Positions 1-5,650 of a DNA stretch of 8,948 nucleotides are shown here, piece after piece (position 1 is the first letter of the stretch; each line of letters starts with the position of its first letter). A program made the position numbers and the translations under genes. The notes below the pieces were generated by a model. The model had not been told where the DNA came from and did no database searches. It saw nothing but the letters and a program-made list of their open reading frames with translations. The stretch lies in assembly GCA_016880225.1 (NCBI GenBank), contig JAEHDT010000116.1, forward strand, positions 1 to 8,948. Direction: 5' to 3'. This DNA comes from Gemmatimonadota bacterium. Lineage in GTDB: Bacteria > Gemmatimonadota > Gemmatimonadetes > Gemmatimonadales > GWC2-71-9.

Positions 1-88
1 AGTGGACGAACACATCGGGACCCGACTCCTGCGCGATAAAGCCAAAGCCCTTCGCGTCGTTGAACCACTTCACCTTACCCTTTGCCAT
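1..88 (-). CDS. csp: Cold-shock domain protein (CspA family), N-terminal part, cut by window edge
   Basis: The 29 visible residues are the first part of a cold-shock domain. They contain KVKWFN at residues 5-10, the RNP1 motif KGFGFI at 13-18 and the RNP2 motif DVFVH at 25-29. These aromatic-rich motifs bind single-stranded nucleic acid. Family members are about 65-70 aa cytoplasmic RNA chaperones that melt mRNA structure, often during cold shock or slow growth. The ATG at 88-86 is supported by a GAGG Shine-Dalgarno (99-102) 10 nt upstream. The gene has its own promoter and a long structured leader, as cspA-type genes commonly do. The C-terminus lies beyond position 1, so full length and paralogue identity cannot be judged. 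The family call is secure; whether the gene is cold-inducible is inference. Confidence 0.95.
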   Translation of the reverse strand, partial: MAKGKVKWFNDAKGFGFIAQESGPDVFVH

Positions 89-110
89 ACCGTTTGAACC
101 TCAGCACTAA

Positions 111-123
111 GGGGCACTGCCCC
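111..123 (-). promoter_or_regulatory. Third hairpin in the csp leader, near the ribosome-binding site
   Basis: GGGGCA (111-116) and TGCCCC (118-123) form a perfect inverted repeat around one base. In RNA this gives a 5-bp GC stem with a 3-nt loop, ending 8 nt before the GAGG Shine-Dalgarno (102-99). It could influence ribosome access, but it does not sequester the GAGG itself. Confidence 0.35.
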
Positions 124-139
124 GGAATAGATATCGGCC

Positions 140-156
140 CTGGTCACCGTGACCAG
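140..156 (-). promoter_or_regulatory. Perfect inverted repeat in the csp leader
   Basis: CTGGTCAC (140-147) and GTGACCAG (149-156) are perfect 8-bp inverted arms around a single base. In the csp leader RNA this folds as a 6-7 bp hairpin just downstream of the attenuator-like hairpin. As DNA it is symmetric enough to be an operator. Its UGGUC segment (155-151) can also pair with GACCA in the loop of the preceding hairpin (192-188), and its ACGGUG (150-145) can pair with CACCGU (223-218), so alternative folds are possible. Confidence 0.45.
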
Positions 157-166
157 AGACGGGCTC

Positions 167-199
167 AAACAAAAACCGCGAGACAAGTGGTCCTCGCGG
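167..199 (-). terminator. Terminator-like hairpin inside the csp leader (candidate attenuator)
   Basis: On the minus strand, CCGCGAG (199-193) pairs with CTCGCGG (182-176) around a 10-nt loop. It is followed at once by TTTTTGTTT (175-167). A GC-rich 7-bp stem plus a U-tract is the shape of an intrinsic terminator. It lies between the csp promoter and the csp start codon, so it would terminate or attenuate csp transcription instead of ending a gene. The stem is short, so termination may be partial. Confidence 0.5.
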
Positions 200-248
200 A
201 GCGCAGACAAACCGGTGACGGTGCCACGTATTGCTTGAACCGGGGCCA

Positions 249-277
249 AAGCTAGGATAGGGCTGGACCCCTGTCAA
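249..277 (-). promoter_or_regulatory. Sigma-70-type promoter of the csp gene
   Basis: Read on the minus strand, a perfect TTGACA -35 (277-272) is followed after exactly 17 bp by TAGCTT (254-249) as the -10. The expected transcription start is near 242, giving a 5' leader of about 154 nt before the csp ATG. That is close to the long leaders typical of cspA-type genes. The strong -35 and optimal spacing make this one of the best promoter calls in the window. Confidence 0.75.
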
Positions 278-361
278 TAGAGTAAATGTCGCGGGCTTCG
301 GTGGTTGCGCCGCCCAATCCGCCCTCCAGCCACCATAGCGACAGTATCAAGCCATCTGGTG
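278..361. other. Short spacer between the csp promoter and the secreted-protein gene
   Basis: This 84-bp stretch lies between the stop of the minus-strand gene ending at 362 and the csp -35. It holds only a loose stem, GGTGG with CCACC, around 300-334, and no T-run. I see no convincing terminator, so read-through of the 362-925 gene into csp is possible. Confidence 0.4.
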
Positions 362-925
362 CTATCGCTTGGATGTCTTGGACGTGTCGTCGCGCACCGG
401 AAGCCCCGCTGCCAGCCGGAAATCCCGCAGGGCGGCGTCGTAGGTCTTCATTCGCTTCGCCACTGCCGCCGCGGTCGCGCTCGGGGTCCGAGCGGCGCTG
501 TCTTCGCAGATCGGGGCGTAGGCGATCAACGAGTCGATCTGGCCGACGAGCCGGCGTGCCTTGAGACGCACGGTGTCTTCGTACACGGTGGGGCTGAGCT
601 GCGGGCGGCCCCGTCTCAGGAACGCCCGGCCGCTGCCGCACAGCCCGGCGAGGAACCGCCCGGCGCGCCGCTGTCCGGCTGCATCGCGGGTGCCCTCCGC
701 GCGCGTGACCCGGCTCACACCGTCCTTCATCTGCGCGATGCCGCGCGATGCGGTGCGTAGCCCATCGAGAAAGCGTTTCTGCTCTGGGCTCGGCGGCAGC
801 GGAGCCGCCGGCAGCGATTCCGCCTGCGTCGAGTCGGCGGCCGGCGTGGGGGGCGGCACCGGCTCCTGCGCCGCCAGTGGCGTGAGCGCGGTTGCGAAAT
901 ACATCAGCACGGCCAAGCGGTGCAT
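362..925 (-). CDS. Small secreted protein of unknown function
   Basis: I do not recognise a family. From the ATG at 925 the product is 187 aa. It begins with a typical Sec signal peptide: MHR, a hydrophobic stretch at residues 4-18, then a likely signal peptidase I site after LAAQ (residue 20). A Pro/Ala/Ser-rich linker follows (21-48), and then a mostly helical, Arg/Lys-rich region (49-175). Cys96 and Cys140 are the only cysteines of the mature protein and could form a disulfide in the periplasm. The tail is basic (SKTSKR). A GTG three bases upstream (928) is an alternative start. GAGG lies 7 nt before the ATG and only 4 nt before the GTG, so I prefer the ATG. The gene is divergent from the 972 gene and shares its promoter region. 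Codon use matches a real gene. Confidence 0.8.
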   Translation of the reverse strand: MHRLAVLMYFATALTPLAAQEPVPPPTPAADSTQAESLPAAPLPPSPEQKRFLDGLRTASRGIAQMKDGVSRVTRAEGTRDAAGQRRAGRFLAGLCGSGRAFLRRGRPQLSPTVYEDTVRLKARRLVGQIDSLIAYAPICEDSAARTPSATAAAVAKRMKTYDAALRDFRLAAGLPVRDDTSKTSKR

Positions 926-957
926 CACGAATCCTCTGTTAGGGGCTGGAAGCCCTG

Positions 958-965
958 GTTATAAT
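958..965. promoter_or_regulatory. Shared, palindromic -10 region of two divergent genes
   Basis: The sequence GTTATAAT contains the palindrome TTATAA. On the plus strand it reads as a perfect TATAAT (960-965), and the position 7 bases downstream is exactly the A of the ATG at 972. On the minus strand it reads TATAAC (963-958), with TTGCGG (987-982) 18 bp upstream as a weak -35. That would start the minus transcript near 951, leaving about 25 nt with a GAGG Shine-Dalgarno. The plus-strand -35 is poor (around 936-941). Confidence 0.55.
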
Positions 966-971
966 GTCACG

Positions 972-1595
972 ATGACGGTTCCCGCAACCTCGCGCCAGAC
1001 CCGCACGTTCGAGGATCGTGCCGACGCGCTCGCGCATTTCTTCCTGCGTGCCGGGGAGGCGCCCCGCCTCCTCGCTTATGACGATGCCGTCGGCTGTCCG
1101 CTCGACCAGGCCCTCGCAGCCCTCGAATGGACCTCTGCGGTGGGCATCCTCGCGCAGGAGGATCTGATTCACGCGGCCCGCCTCGGGACCGACGCGTCCG
1201 CCGCCGTCGTCGAGCGCAAGGACGGCGACCAGCGAGTGTTCATTTACTTCGGGCCCCGCATGGACGCGCCGCCCGCCGATCCGTACGAAGGTACGCTCTT
1301 GTACGACGAGCCCGGCGTGCGCGCGTATATCTTCGCGCAGCGGGTGCATGCGATCGCGCACTTTTTGCGAGCCACCCTCGGACTCGGCGCCGTTCTCTCC
1401 ATGCTCGGCCGGCGCGCCCCCGAGCTGCGCCACATCCGTCGCTGGTTGCAGGCGGTGTTCGCCGGACCCGCCGGTGAGACCGGCTCCACACAGATGCTCG
1501 CCGGCTGGTTCGCCACCGGCGGCGCCGGTGTGTTGTTCCTACCCCACCACCCCGACGAACCCTACACCTACTGCGAAGTCGGCCTGGAAGGCTGA
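972..1595 (+). CDS. Conserved-looking protein of unknown function, probably leaderless mRNA
   Basis: The product is 207 aa from the ATG at 972. The frame is open further upstream, but that part overlaps the divergent gene and is not protein-like. I do not recognise a domain. There is no signal peptide. The sequence looks like a soluble alpha/beta protein, with an N-terminal helical segment (residues about 13-60), a strand-rich middle containing the segment RVFIYFGPRMD, and a Gly-rich C-terminal segment (FATGGAGVLFLPHH) ending in CEVGLEG. A perfect TATAAT ends 6 bases before the ATG, and no Shine-Dalgarno is present. Transcription therefore probably starts at the initiation codon. Start choice is well supported by that geometry; function is unknown. 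Confidence 0.75.
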   Translation: MTVPATSRQTRTFEDRADALAHFFLRAGEAPRLLAYDDAVGCPLDQALAALEWTSAVGILAQEDLIHAARLGTDASAAVVERKDGDQRVFIYFGPRMDAPPADPYEGTLLYDEPGVRAYIFAQRVHAIAHFLRATLGLGAVLSMLGRRAPELRHIRRWLQAVFAGPAGETGSTQMLAGWFATGGAGVLFLPHHPDEPYTYCEVGLEG

Positions 1596-1602
1596 GGTTG
1601 GT

Positions 1603-1626
1603 GGAGGTTGGGACTCCACAACCTCC
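1603..1626 (+). terminator. Inverted repeat after the 972-1595 gene, weak terminator candidate
   Basis: GGAGGTT (1603-1609) and AACCTCC (1620-1626) form a perfect 7-bp stem with a 10-nt loop, 7 bp after the stop codon. The following TGTCTCTG is only partly T-rich, so this may be a poor intrinsic terminator or just an RNA-stabilising hairpin. It overlaps the start of the TCCACA-rich region. Confidence 0.35.
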
Positions 1627-1704
1627 TGTCTCTGTGGATTCACAACTCCACATCGTGTGGACGGGCGCGGCAATGGTAGGCGCGGGCGCGAGTTACTGTC
1701 CACA
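1615..1704. repeat. Cluster of five TCCACA/TGTGGA hexamers
   Basis: TCCACA occurs at 1615-1620, 1647-1652 and 1699-1704. Its complement TGTGGA occurs at 1633-1638 and 1656-1661. The two orientations alternate, so neighbouring copies can pair; the tightest is TCCACA-TCG-TGTGGA at 1647-1661. Five copies in 90 bp is far above chance for a hexamer. The words match the 3' end of a DnaA box (TTATCCACA), with full 9-mers matching at only 6-7 of 9 positions. They could equally be sites for another DNA-binding protein or an RNA fold. Confidence 0.4.
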
Positions 1705-1748
1705 TCCGATGCACACCGAGGTGAGCTAACCCGAAGAAATATCGGCAC

Positions 1749-1776
1749 TTGCGCGCTTTTCGCCGGCCCCTATATT
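1749..1776 (+). promoter_or_regulatory. Promoter of the candidate structured RNA
   Basis: TTGCGC (1749-1754) and TATATT (1771-1776) are separated by 16 bp. TATATT is a good -10 in otherwise GC-rich DNA. The predicted start is near 1783, at the left edge of the region dense in inverted repeats. No ORF with protein-like sequence begins downstream before 2254. Confidence 0.5.
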
Positions 1777-1782
1777 GATGCC

Positions 1783-2219
1783 ACGCGGCTTGGAGGGAAG
1801 GGTCGGGACCTGGTGTCTCAACTACGCCTTCAAGACGGGTCCGAGCGGAAATTCCGGGGAGGCCGCCGATGCAAACAAGGGCTCAGGCGGCCGGCGATCC
1901 GGGAGCAGGCTCTCCGGCTCGGATAGATAGGGCCAGTCGCGTGCCCTGTCCGCGTCGACGTGGTGCCTCGACGTGCAGTGCGGAAGGTCGGTCCGCGACC
2001 CGATCTGACCCGTAGCACCCACATTGGTGAACCTTGCGGCCCGGCCAGGCTGCTTGGGGATGGAAGCCGGAGCTCCTGTTCGCCCTACCGAGCGACGAAT
2101 CAGTCAACCGGCGGCGGCAGGATGAAGAACGGAGGGAGCAATCCCCCGGCTCCGGGTAACCGATGTGCGGGGCCCCCGGGCGGCCTATCGTGCCGTCCCG
2201 GGGGCTTCGTGTTTCATTT
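1783..2219 (+). ncRNA. Candidate structured non-coding RNA or long leader (about 430 nt), unidentified
   Basis: This stretch has a promoter at its left end, a strong intrinsic terminator at its right end, and no credible protein gene. It contains nested perfect inverted repeats. CCGAGC (1841-1846) pairs with GCTCGG (1917-1922), enclosing GGCCGCC/GGCGGCC (1861-1867/1886-1892) and a CCGG-GAG hairpin (1899-1917), which makes a multibranch domain. A second long hairpin is built from GTCGCG/CGCGAC (1936-1941/1994-1999), TCCGC/GCGGA (1949-1953/1980-1984) and CGTCGA/TCGACG (1953-1958/1968-1973). CGGAG/CTCCG pairing lies near 2130-2160. I checked by eye for the diagnostic motifs of RNase P RNA, tmRNA and SRP RNA and found none complete. 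It may be a free RNA, or a cis-acting leader of the deacetylase gene, since the terminator ends 34 bp before that ATG. Confidence 0.45.
2172..2219 (+). terminator. Strong intrinsic terminator
   Basis: GCCCCCGGG (2172-2180) pairs with CCCGGGGGC (2197-2205), and the stem continues as CGGC (2181-2184) with GCCG (2192-2195). The result is a 9+4 bp stem with one bulged T and a 7-nt loop. It is followed by the T-rich TTCGTGTTTCATTT (2206-2219). This would end the RNA starting near 1783. Confidence 0.75.
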
Positions 2220-2253
2220 ACCAATCTCCCGTTCGCGGGGTCTCCTCCACGCC

Positions 2254-2958
2254 ATGACGCTCGTGCTTCCCATAGCCGCCGGCGCCGCACTGGGCGCCTG
2301 GGCCTACGGCACCTACGAGCCGAACAGCCCGCTGTTCGGGCGCGCCGTCGGCCGCGGGTCGCGGGCGGGGCGCGTCGCGTATCTCAGCTTCGACGACGGT
2401 CCCAACCCCTCCGCTACCGAGCCGATCCTCGAGACGCTCGCCGCCACGGGCGTGCCGGCAGCCTTCTTCATGGTGGGAGAGCACGTGCGCCGCTTCCCCG
2501 CGCTGGCCCGCCAGGTGGCCGCGCTGGGTCACGAAGTCGGTAACCACACACTGCGGCACAAGAAGCTCCACTTTCAGGGGCCGGGCCGGATCCGGGAGGA
2601 GCTCGACGGGGCGCACGAGCTCATCGCCGCCGCCACCGGCCGCGCGCCGAAGAGCTTCCGGGCCCCGCACGGCTACCGCAACCCGTTCGTCGCCCCGGTC
2701 ACGCGGCGGCTCGGCTATACCGTGTTCGGCTGGACCTTCGGCGTGTGGGACTCGGACCCGCGCGTTCCCGCGGAGCAGATCCGGGAGCGCGTGCGTCGTA
2801 AGCTCCGGCCGGGCGCGATCATTCTGCTGCACGACGGCGACGGGTACGATCCCGCAGGAGACCGCCGCCGCACCGCCGCCGCGCTGCCGGGCATCATCGC
2901 CGACGGGCGCGACGCCGGCTACACGTTCCAGCCGCTCGCCGCGCTCCTGGCGCGTTAA
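2254..2958 (+). CDS. Polysaccharide deacetylase (NodB homology domain, carbohydrate esterase family 4)
   Basis: The product is 234 aa, essentially one NodB domain, which removes N- or O-acetyl groups from cell-wall or extracellular polysaccharide using a divalent metal. All family motifs are visible: SFDDGP at residues 45-50 (Asp47 catalytic base, Asp48 metal ligand), the metal histidines H98xxxH102, RAPHGY at 136-141, WDSDPR at 165-170, and LLHDGD at 191-196 with His193. The N-terminus (residues 2-19) is hydrophobic and may be a signal peptide or membrane anchor, fitting an envelope enzyme. The exact substrate (peptidoglycan, chitin-like or exopolysaccharide) cannot be told. I chose the ATG at 2254 because the frame further upstream reads non-protein-like sequence through the terminator. 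No clear Shine-Dalgarno is visible, so the start is less certain than the function. It is separated from the RNA candidate upstream by the terminator at 2172-2219. Confidence 0.92.
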   Translation: MTLVLPIAAGAALGAWAYGTYEPNSPLFGRAVGRGSRAGRVAYLSFDDGPNPSATEPILETLAATGVPAAFFMVGEHVRRFPALARQVAALGHEVGNHTLRHKKLHFQGPGRIREELDGAHELIAAATGRAPKSFRAPHGYRNPFVAPVTRRLGYTVFGWTFGVWDSDPRVPAEQIRERVRRKLRPGAIILLHDGDGYDPAGDRRRTAAALPGIIADGRDAGYTFQPLAALLAR

Positions 2959-3020
2959 AACGCCGTCCGTCCCGCGAAAAGGGTGACGCCGCCGCGGCGC
3001 GCCGCCGTAGCTTGGCCCGC

Positions 3021-3224
3021 GTGACGCCGACGGTTGCGATGCCGGACCCGACGACGCGGCGCCGGGCCGCGGCGCTCGCGGACATCGCCGACGCGTTGTC
3101 CACGGCGCGCTGCGCCGCCCGCTTGGCGGGCCTCCAGACGACGGACTTCGTCGTCCGCGAGCTCTTGCTCGCGGTGATCGAGCAGCTCGATCACGCGGCG
3201 GGCGTCGCGCGGCGCCTGGTCTGA
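3021..3224 (+). CDS. Small Ala/Arg-rich helical protein of unknown function
   Basis: This short ORF encodes about 67 aa from GTG 3021. Alternatives are TTG 3012 and ATG 3039 (61 aa). Third codon positions are almost all G or C, as in neighbouring genes, and the predicted product is a plausible amphipathic helical pair: ALADIADALSTARCAARLAG, then FVVRELLLAVIEQLDHAAG. It has no signal peptide or recognisable domain. A TAGCTT box (3008-3013), identical to the csp -10, ends 7 bases before the GTG, which hints at a leaderless transcript. No Shine-Dalgarno precedes any of the starts. It ends tail-to-tail with plsB, 6 bp apart. It could be a spurious ORF. Confidence 0.45.
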   Translation: MTPTVAMPDPTTRRRAAALADIADALSTARCAARLAGLQTTDFVVRELLLAVIEQLDHAAGVARRLV

Positions 3225-3230
3225 CTCCTC

Positions 3231-4604
3231 CTACTGCTTGAGCTTCGGAAGATCGCCGTCCAGCTCGTGCGCTTTGTGGAACGCCACGCGCGGGCCGCGG
3301 ATCGGCAACAGGTGCGCGATCGAGTTGGCGTAGTACTCGAGCAGCGGCCGGCCTCGTGGCAGCACGATCAGGCTGTCACCGTCTTCGACCACGAGCCGGC
3401 GCATCCGCAGCATCCGCCAGGCCCGGTCCCACACGTCGCGGATGCGGGAGCCGCCGCGCACCACCTTCGCGTTCACGTCGCGCAGCCGGTCGCGCAGCTG
3501 ATCCATCCGCTCGAGCACCGCCTCCCGCGCGATCACCGTCTGGCCGAACGACAGCAGGGCGGCGGCGGCGAGGGGGACCGGCGTCACCGGCATGATCGCG
3601 CCGATACGCTCCATCAGAAGCCCCGCGAGCTTCTCGAGCTCGGGCAGGCGCTGCTCCTTGGGGAGCTCGAGCACGCCCGGCCTGGTGGCGAGCCACTCCC
3701 GCAACGATAGCGGCGTCCCGAAGTTCACCGCCGCCCGTCCGTAGCGCTTGAGCCGTCCGGTCGCCAACCGGAGCACGTTGCTCGTCACGTAGCTCGCCGC
3801 CGTCCAGAGCTGCGCCACCCTGCCGGGGCGGTCGCGCTCGTCCACCAGCTCGCGGGTCACGGCACGATCCTCGAGCACCCTATCGAAGTTGATGGCGACG
3901 GGCACGAACCAGACGTCGCGGTCGAACGCGGGGTCGAGCAGGGTGCGGCAGACGTAGTCGAGCAGCCCCAGCTTGGGCGGGGCGAGGCGGCCGTCGCGCG
4001 ACAGCCGGCCCTCGGGAAAGAACCCCTGCGTCACCCCGTTCGCGGTGATGAGCTGCACGTAGCGCTCCAGCACGGCGTGGTACAGCGGCTCGCGGAACCC
4101 GCGCCGGATGAAGTACGACCCGAACGACTTGAACACGTATTCGAGCGGCCACACCCGGGCCCACTCGCCCACGGCGTAGCTCACGTGCGCGCCGTACGCC
4201 AGCACGTACGCCACCACGACGTAGTCCACGTTGGAGCGATGGTTCATGGCGTAGACGACCACGTCCCGCTTGGGAATCCCCTCGAGGGACGCCTCGTCCT
4301 GATAGTCCACCGTGACGCGGTACAGCAGGTTGAGCACGACCTTGGCGAGGTTGTAGCCCAGGCGGTAATACGACAGGACGTTGAGCTGCGGCACGATCTC
4401 GTCGATGTACGCGTTCACGCGCCGCAGGACGTCCGCCTCGGGAAGGCGGTGCTCTGCGGCGTGGGCGGCGATGGCGCTTCGGACCACGGGGTCGCGTGCG
4501 AGCGACGCCTTCGCGGCGCCGCGCTGTTGCAGATGATACCGCGCCAGCCGTGTTCGGAACTCGTGGATCGTCCGGAGGGCTCGACGTCCGAGCCATCCAG
4601 TCAC
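3231..4604 (-). CDS. plsB: Glycerol-3-phosphate acyltransferase (PlsB type)
   Basis: The 457-aa product carries the four blocks of glycerolipid acyltransferases: MNHRSNVDY at residues 120-128 (catalytic His122 and Asp127 in the HX4D motif), SYFIRRGF at 163-170, FFPEGRLSRDGRL at 195-207 (glycerol-3-phosphate binding), and VPVAINFDRVLED at 234-246. FIRR and the HRSNVDY form resemble PlsB more than PlsC. The family transfers a fatty acyl chain to the sn-1 position of glycerol-3-phosphate, the first step of phospholipid synthesis at the inner membrane. It is much shorter than E. coli PlsB (about 807 aa), with only about 120 residues before the HX4D motif. The C-terminal YYANSIAHLL (424-433) lies in a helical tail. 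The GTG start overlaps the stop of the protease gene (GTGA, 4604-4601) and is preceded by an AGGGAGG Shine-Dalgarno. Last gene of the operon. A lysophospholipid acyltransferase role is less likely. Confidence 0.88.
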   Translation of the reverse strand: MTGWLGRRALRTIHEFRTRLARYHLQQRGAAKASLARDPVVRSAIAAHAAEHRLPEADVLRRVNAYIDEIVPQLNVLSYYRLGYNLAKVVLNLLYRVTVDYQDEASLEGIPKRDVVVYAMNHRSNVDYVVVAYVLAYGAHVSYAVGEWARVWPLEYVFKSFGSYFIRRGFREPLYHAVLERYVQLITANGVTQGFFPEGRLSRDGRLAPPKLGLLDYVCRTLLDPAFDRDVWFVPVAINFDRVLEDRAVTRELVDERDRPGRVAQLWTAASYVTSNVLRLATGRLKRYGRAAVNFGTPLSLREWLATRPGVLELPKEQRLPELEKLAGLLMERIGAIMPVTPVPLAAAALLSFGQTVIAREAVLERMDQLRDRLRDVNAKVVRGGSRIRDVWDRAWRMLRMRRLVVEDGDSLIVLPRGRPLLEYYANSIAHLLPIRGPRVAFHKAHELDGDLPKLKQ

Positions 4605-5650
4605 GCGACGGTCCCTCCCTCCTTCTTGAGCTGGGCGTAGCCCATGCCGCGGAGAATCGCGATCCGCTTGGCCATGGGGGGATGGGTCGCGAGCGCATCG
4701 GCGAACAAACCCTCGTGCCCGGTGAGCCGTCGGCCGAGTGGGTCGGCGATGCAGAGATGGGCGGCGCCGCGCTTGATCGCCGAGGTGGGGGCGTCCGCAC
4801 CCTCGATCTTCTGGAGCGCGCTCGCCAGCGCCAGGGGATTGCGGGTGAACTGCGCGCTCATCGCGTCGGCCAGGTACTCGCGCTTGCGGCTCACCGCCAA
4901 CGCCAGCATCTGAGCGATGATGGGCGCGAGCAGCCACGAGATGATCCAAACGACGAGCAGGACGAGCAGCAGCAAGCCGCCGGCGCCCTTTTTCCCCCCA
5001 CCTCCACCTCCACCACCCCCGCCGCCTCCGCCACCTATCCTGCCCCCGCCTCGCAGCACGCGCGTCGCGCCGTCGTGCATCAGCGCCACCGCCCCCACCA
5101 GGGCCGCCAGCGTCGTCATCAGCCGCACGTCCAGATTCCTGACGTGGCCCAGCTCGTGGGCGATCACCGCCTGCAGCTCTTCCCGGTTGCAGAGGTCGAG
5201 CAGGCCGCGCGTCACCGCGATGTGCGAGTGCAGCGGCTCGGTGCCGGTGGCGAAGGCGTTGGGATCGGGGTCGTCCACGATCCAGATGCGCGGCCGCGGC
5301 ACGCCCGCGGCGATCGCCATCTCCTCCACCACGTTGACCAGCTGCTGCTCCTTCGGGTCGGTGGGGTCGACGACCTCCCGTGCCCCGGTGGACCACAGCA
5401 CCTTGTCGGGCCCCGTGCTGTAGGCGTACCAGGCCGTGAGCAGGGCGACCGCCGTGAGGACGATGCCGAACCACGGGAACGTGTGGTGGTACGCCGTGCG
5501 GGGCGCATCGAGACTCGCGAGGTAGTAGATGTAGTCCCCGCCGAACCCCAGCCACGCGAAGAAGACGACGAAGCCAACCACCAGCAGGAGCGTGCGCCGG
5601 CGATTGGCTTCCTGTTGTTGAAAGAGGTTGAGCGAAGTCTCGTCGCTCAC
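4601..5650 (-). CDS. htpX: HtpX-like M48 membrane zinc metalloprotease with polyglycine loop
   Basis: The 349-aa product has two N-terminal membrane segments (residues about 20-36 and 60-77) and then the protease domain. The zinc site is HELGH at 165-169 (His165, Glu166, His169) with Glu258 in KREYLADA as third ligand. Hydrophobic stretches at about 179-191 and 226-250 flank the zinc helices as in HtpX. This family degrades misfolded membrane proteins at the inner membrane. It is longer than typical HtpX (about 290 aa), largely from an N-terminal extension and a loop with 14 consecutive glycines (206-219) followed by two lysines. The GTG start overlaps the lemA stop (GTGA, 5650-5647), and its own stop overlaps the plsB start. 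LemA next to an M48 protease is a recurrent pairing, which supports the call. The Shine-Dalgarno is weak, so translation may be coupled to lemA. Confidence 0.92.
   Translation of the reverse strand: MSDETSLNLFQQQEANRRRTLLLVVGFVVFFAWLGFGGDYIYYLASLDAPRTAYHHTFPWFGIVLTAVALLTAWYAYSTGPDKVLWSTGAREVVDPTDPKEQQLVNVVEEMAIAAGVPRPRIWIVDDPDPNAFATGTEPLHSHIAVTRGLLDLCNREELQAVIAHELGHVRNLDVRLMTTLAALVGAVALMHDGATRVLRGGGRIGGGGGGGGGGGGGGKKGAGGLLLLVLLVVWIISWLLAPIIAQMLALAVSRKREYLADAMSAQFTRNPLALASALQKIEGADAPTSAIKRGAAHLCIADPLGRRLTGHEGLFADALATHPPMAKRIAILRGMGYAQLKKEGGTVA

Noticed and set aside
1871..1929. GCAAACAAG looks like the start of a tmRNA tag reading frame
   Set aside because: The frame ends in SGSDR, not the usual ALAA, and there is no tRNA-like TPsiC arm or CCA-type 3' end nearby.
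2047..2056. AGGCTGCTTG resembles a segment of RNase P RNA
   Set aside because: The universally conserved parts (GAGGAAAGTCC and ACAGAA...CCGGCTTA) are not found in the expected places, so the 10-base match is not enough.
1960..2253. In-frame upstream extension of the deacetylase
   Set aside because: It would read through the terminator and the structured region and gives low-complexity, non-protein-like sequence; the NodB domain is complete from 2254.
4605..5555. In-frame upstream extension of PlsB over the protease gene
   Set aside because: The extension is the out-of-frame shadow of htpX; the GTG at 4604 with its Shine-Dalgarno and GTGA overlap explains the start.
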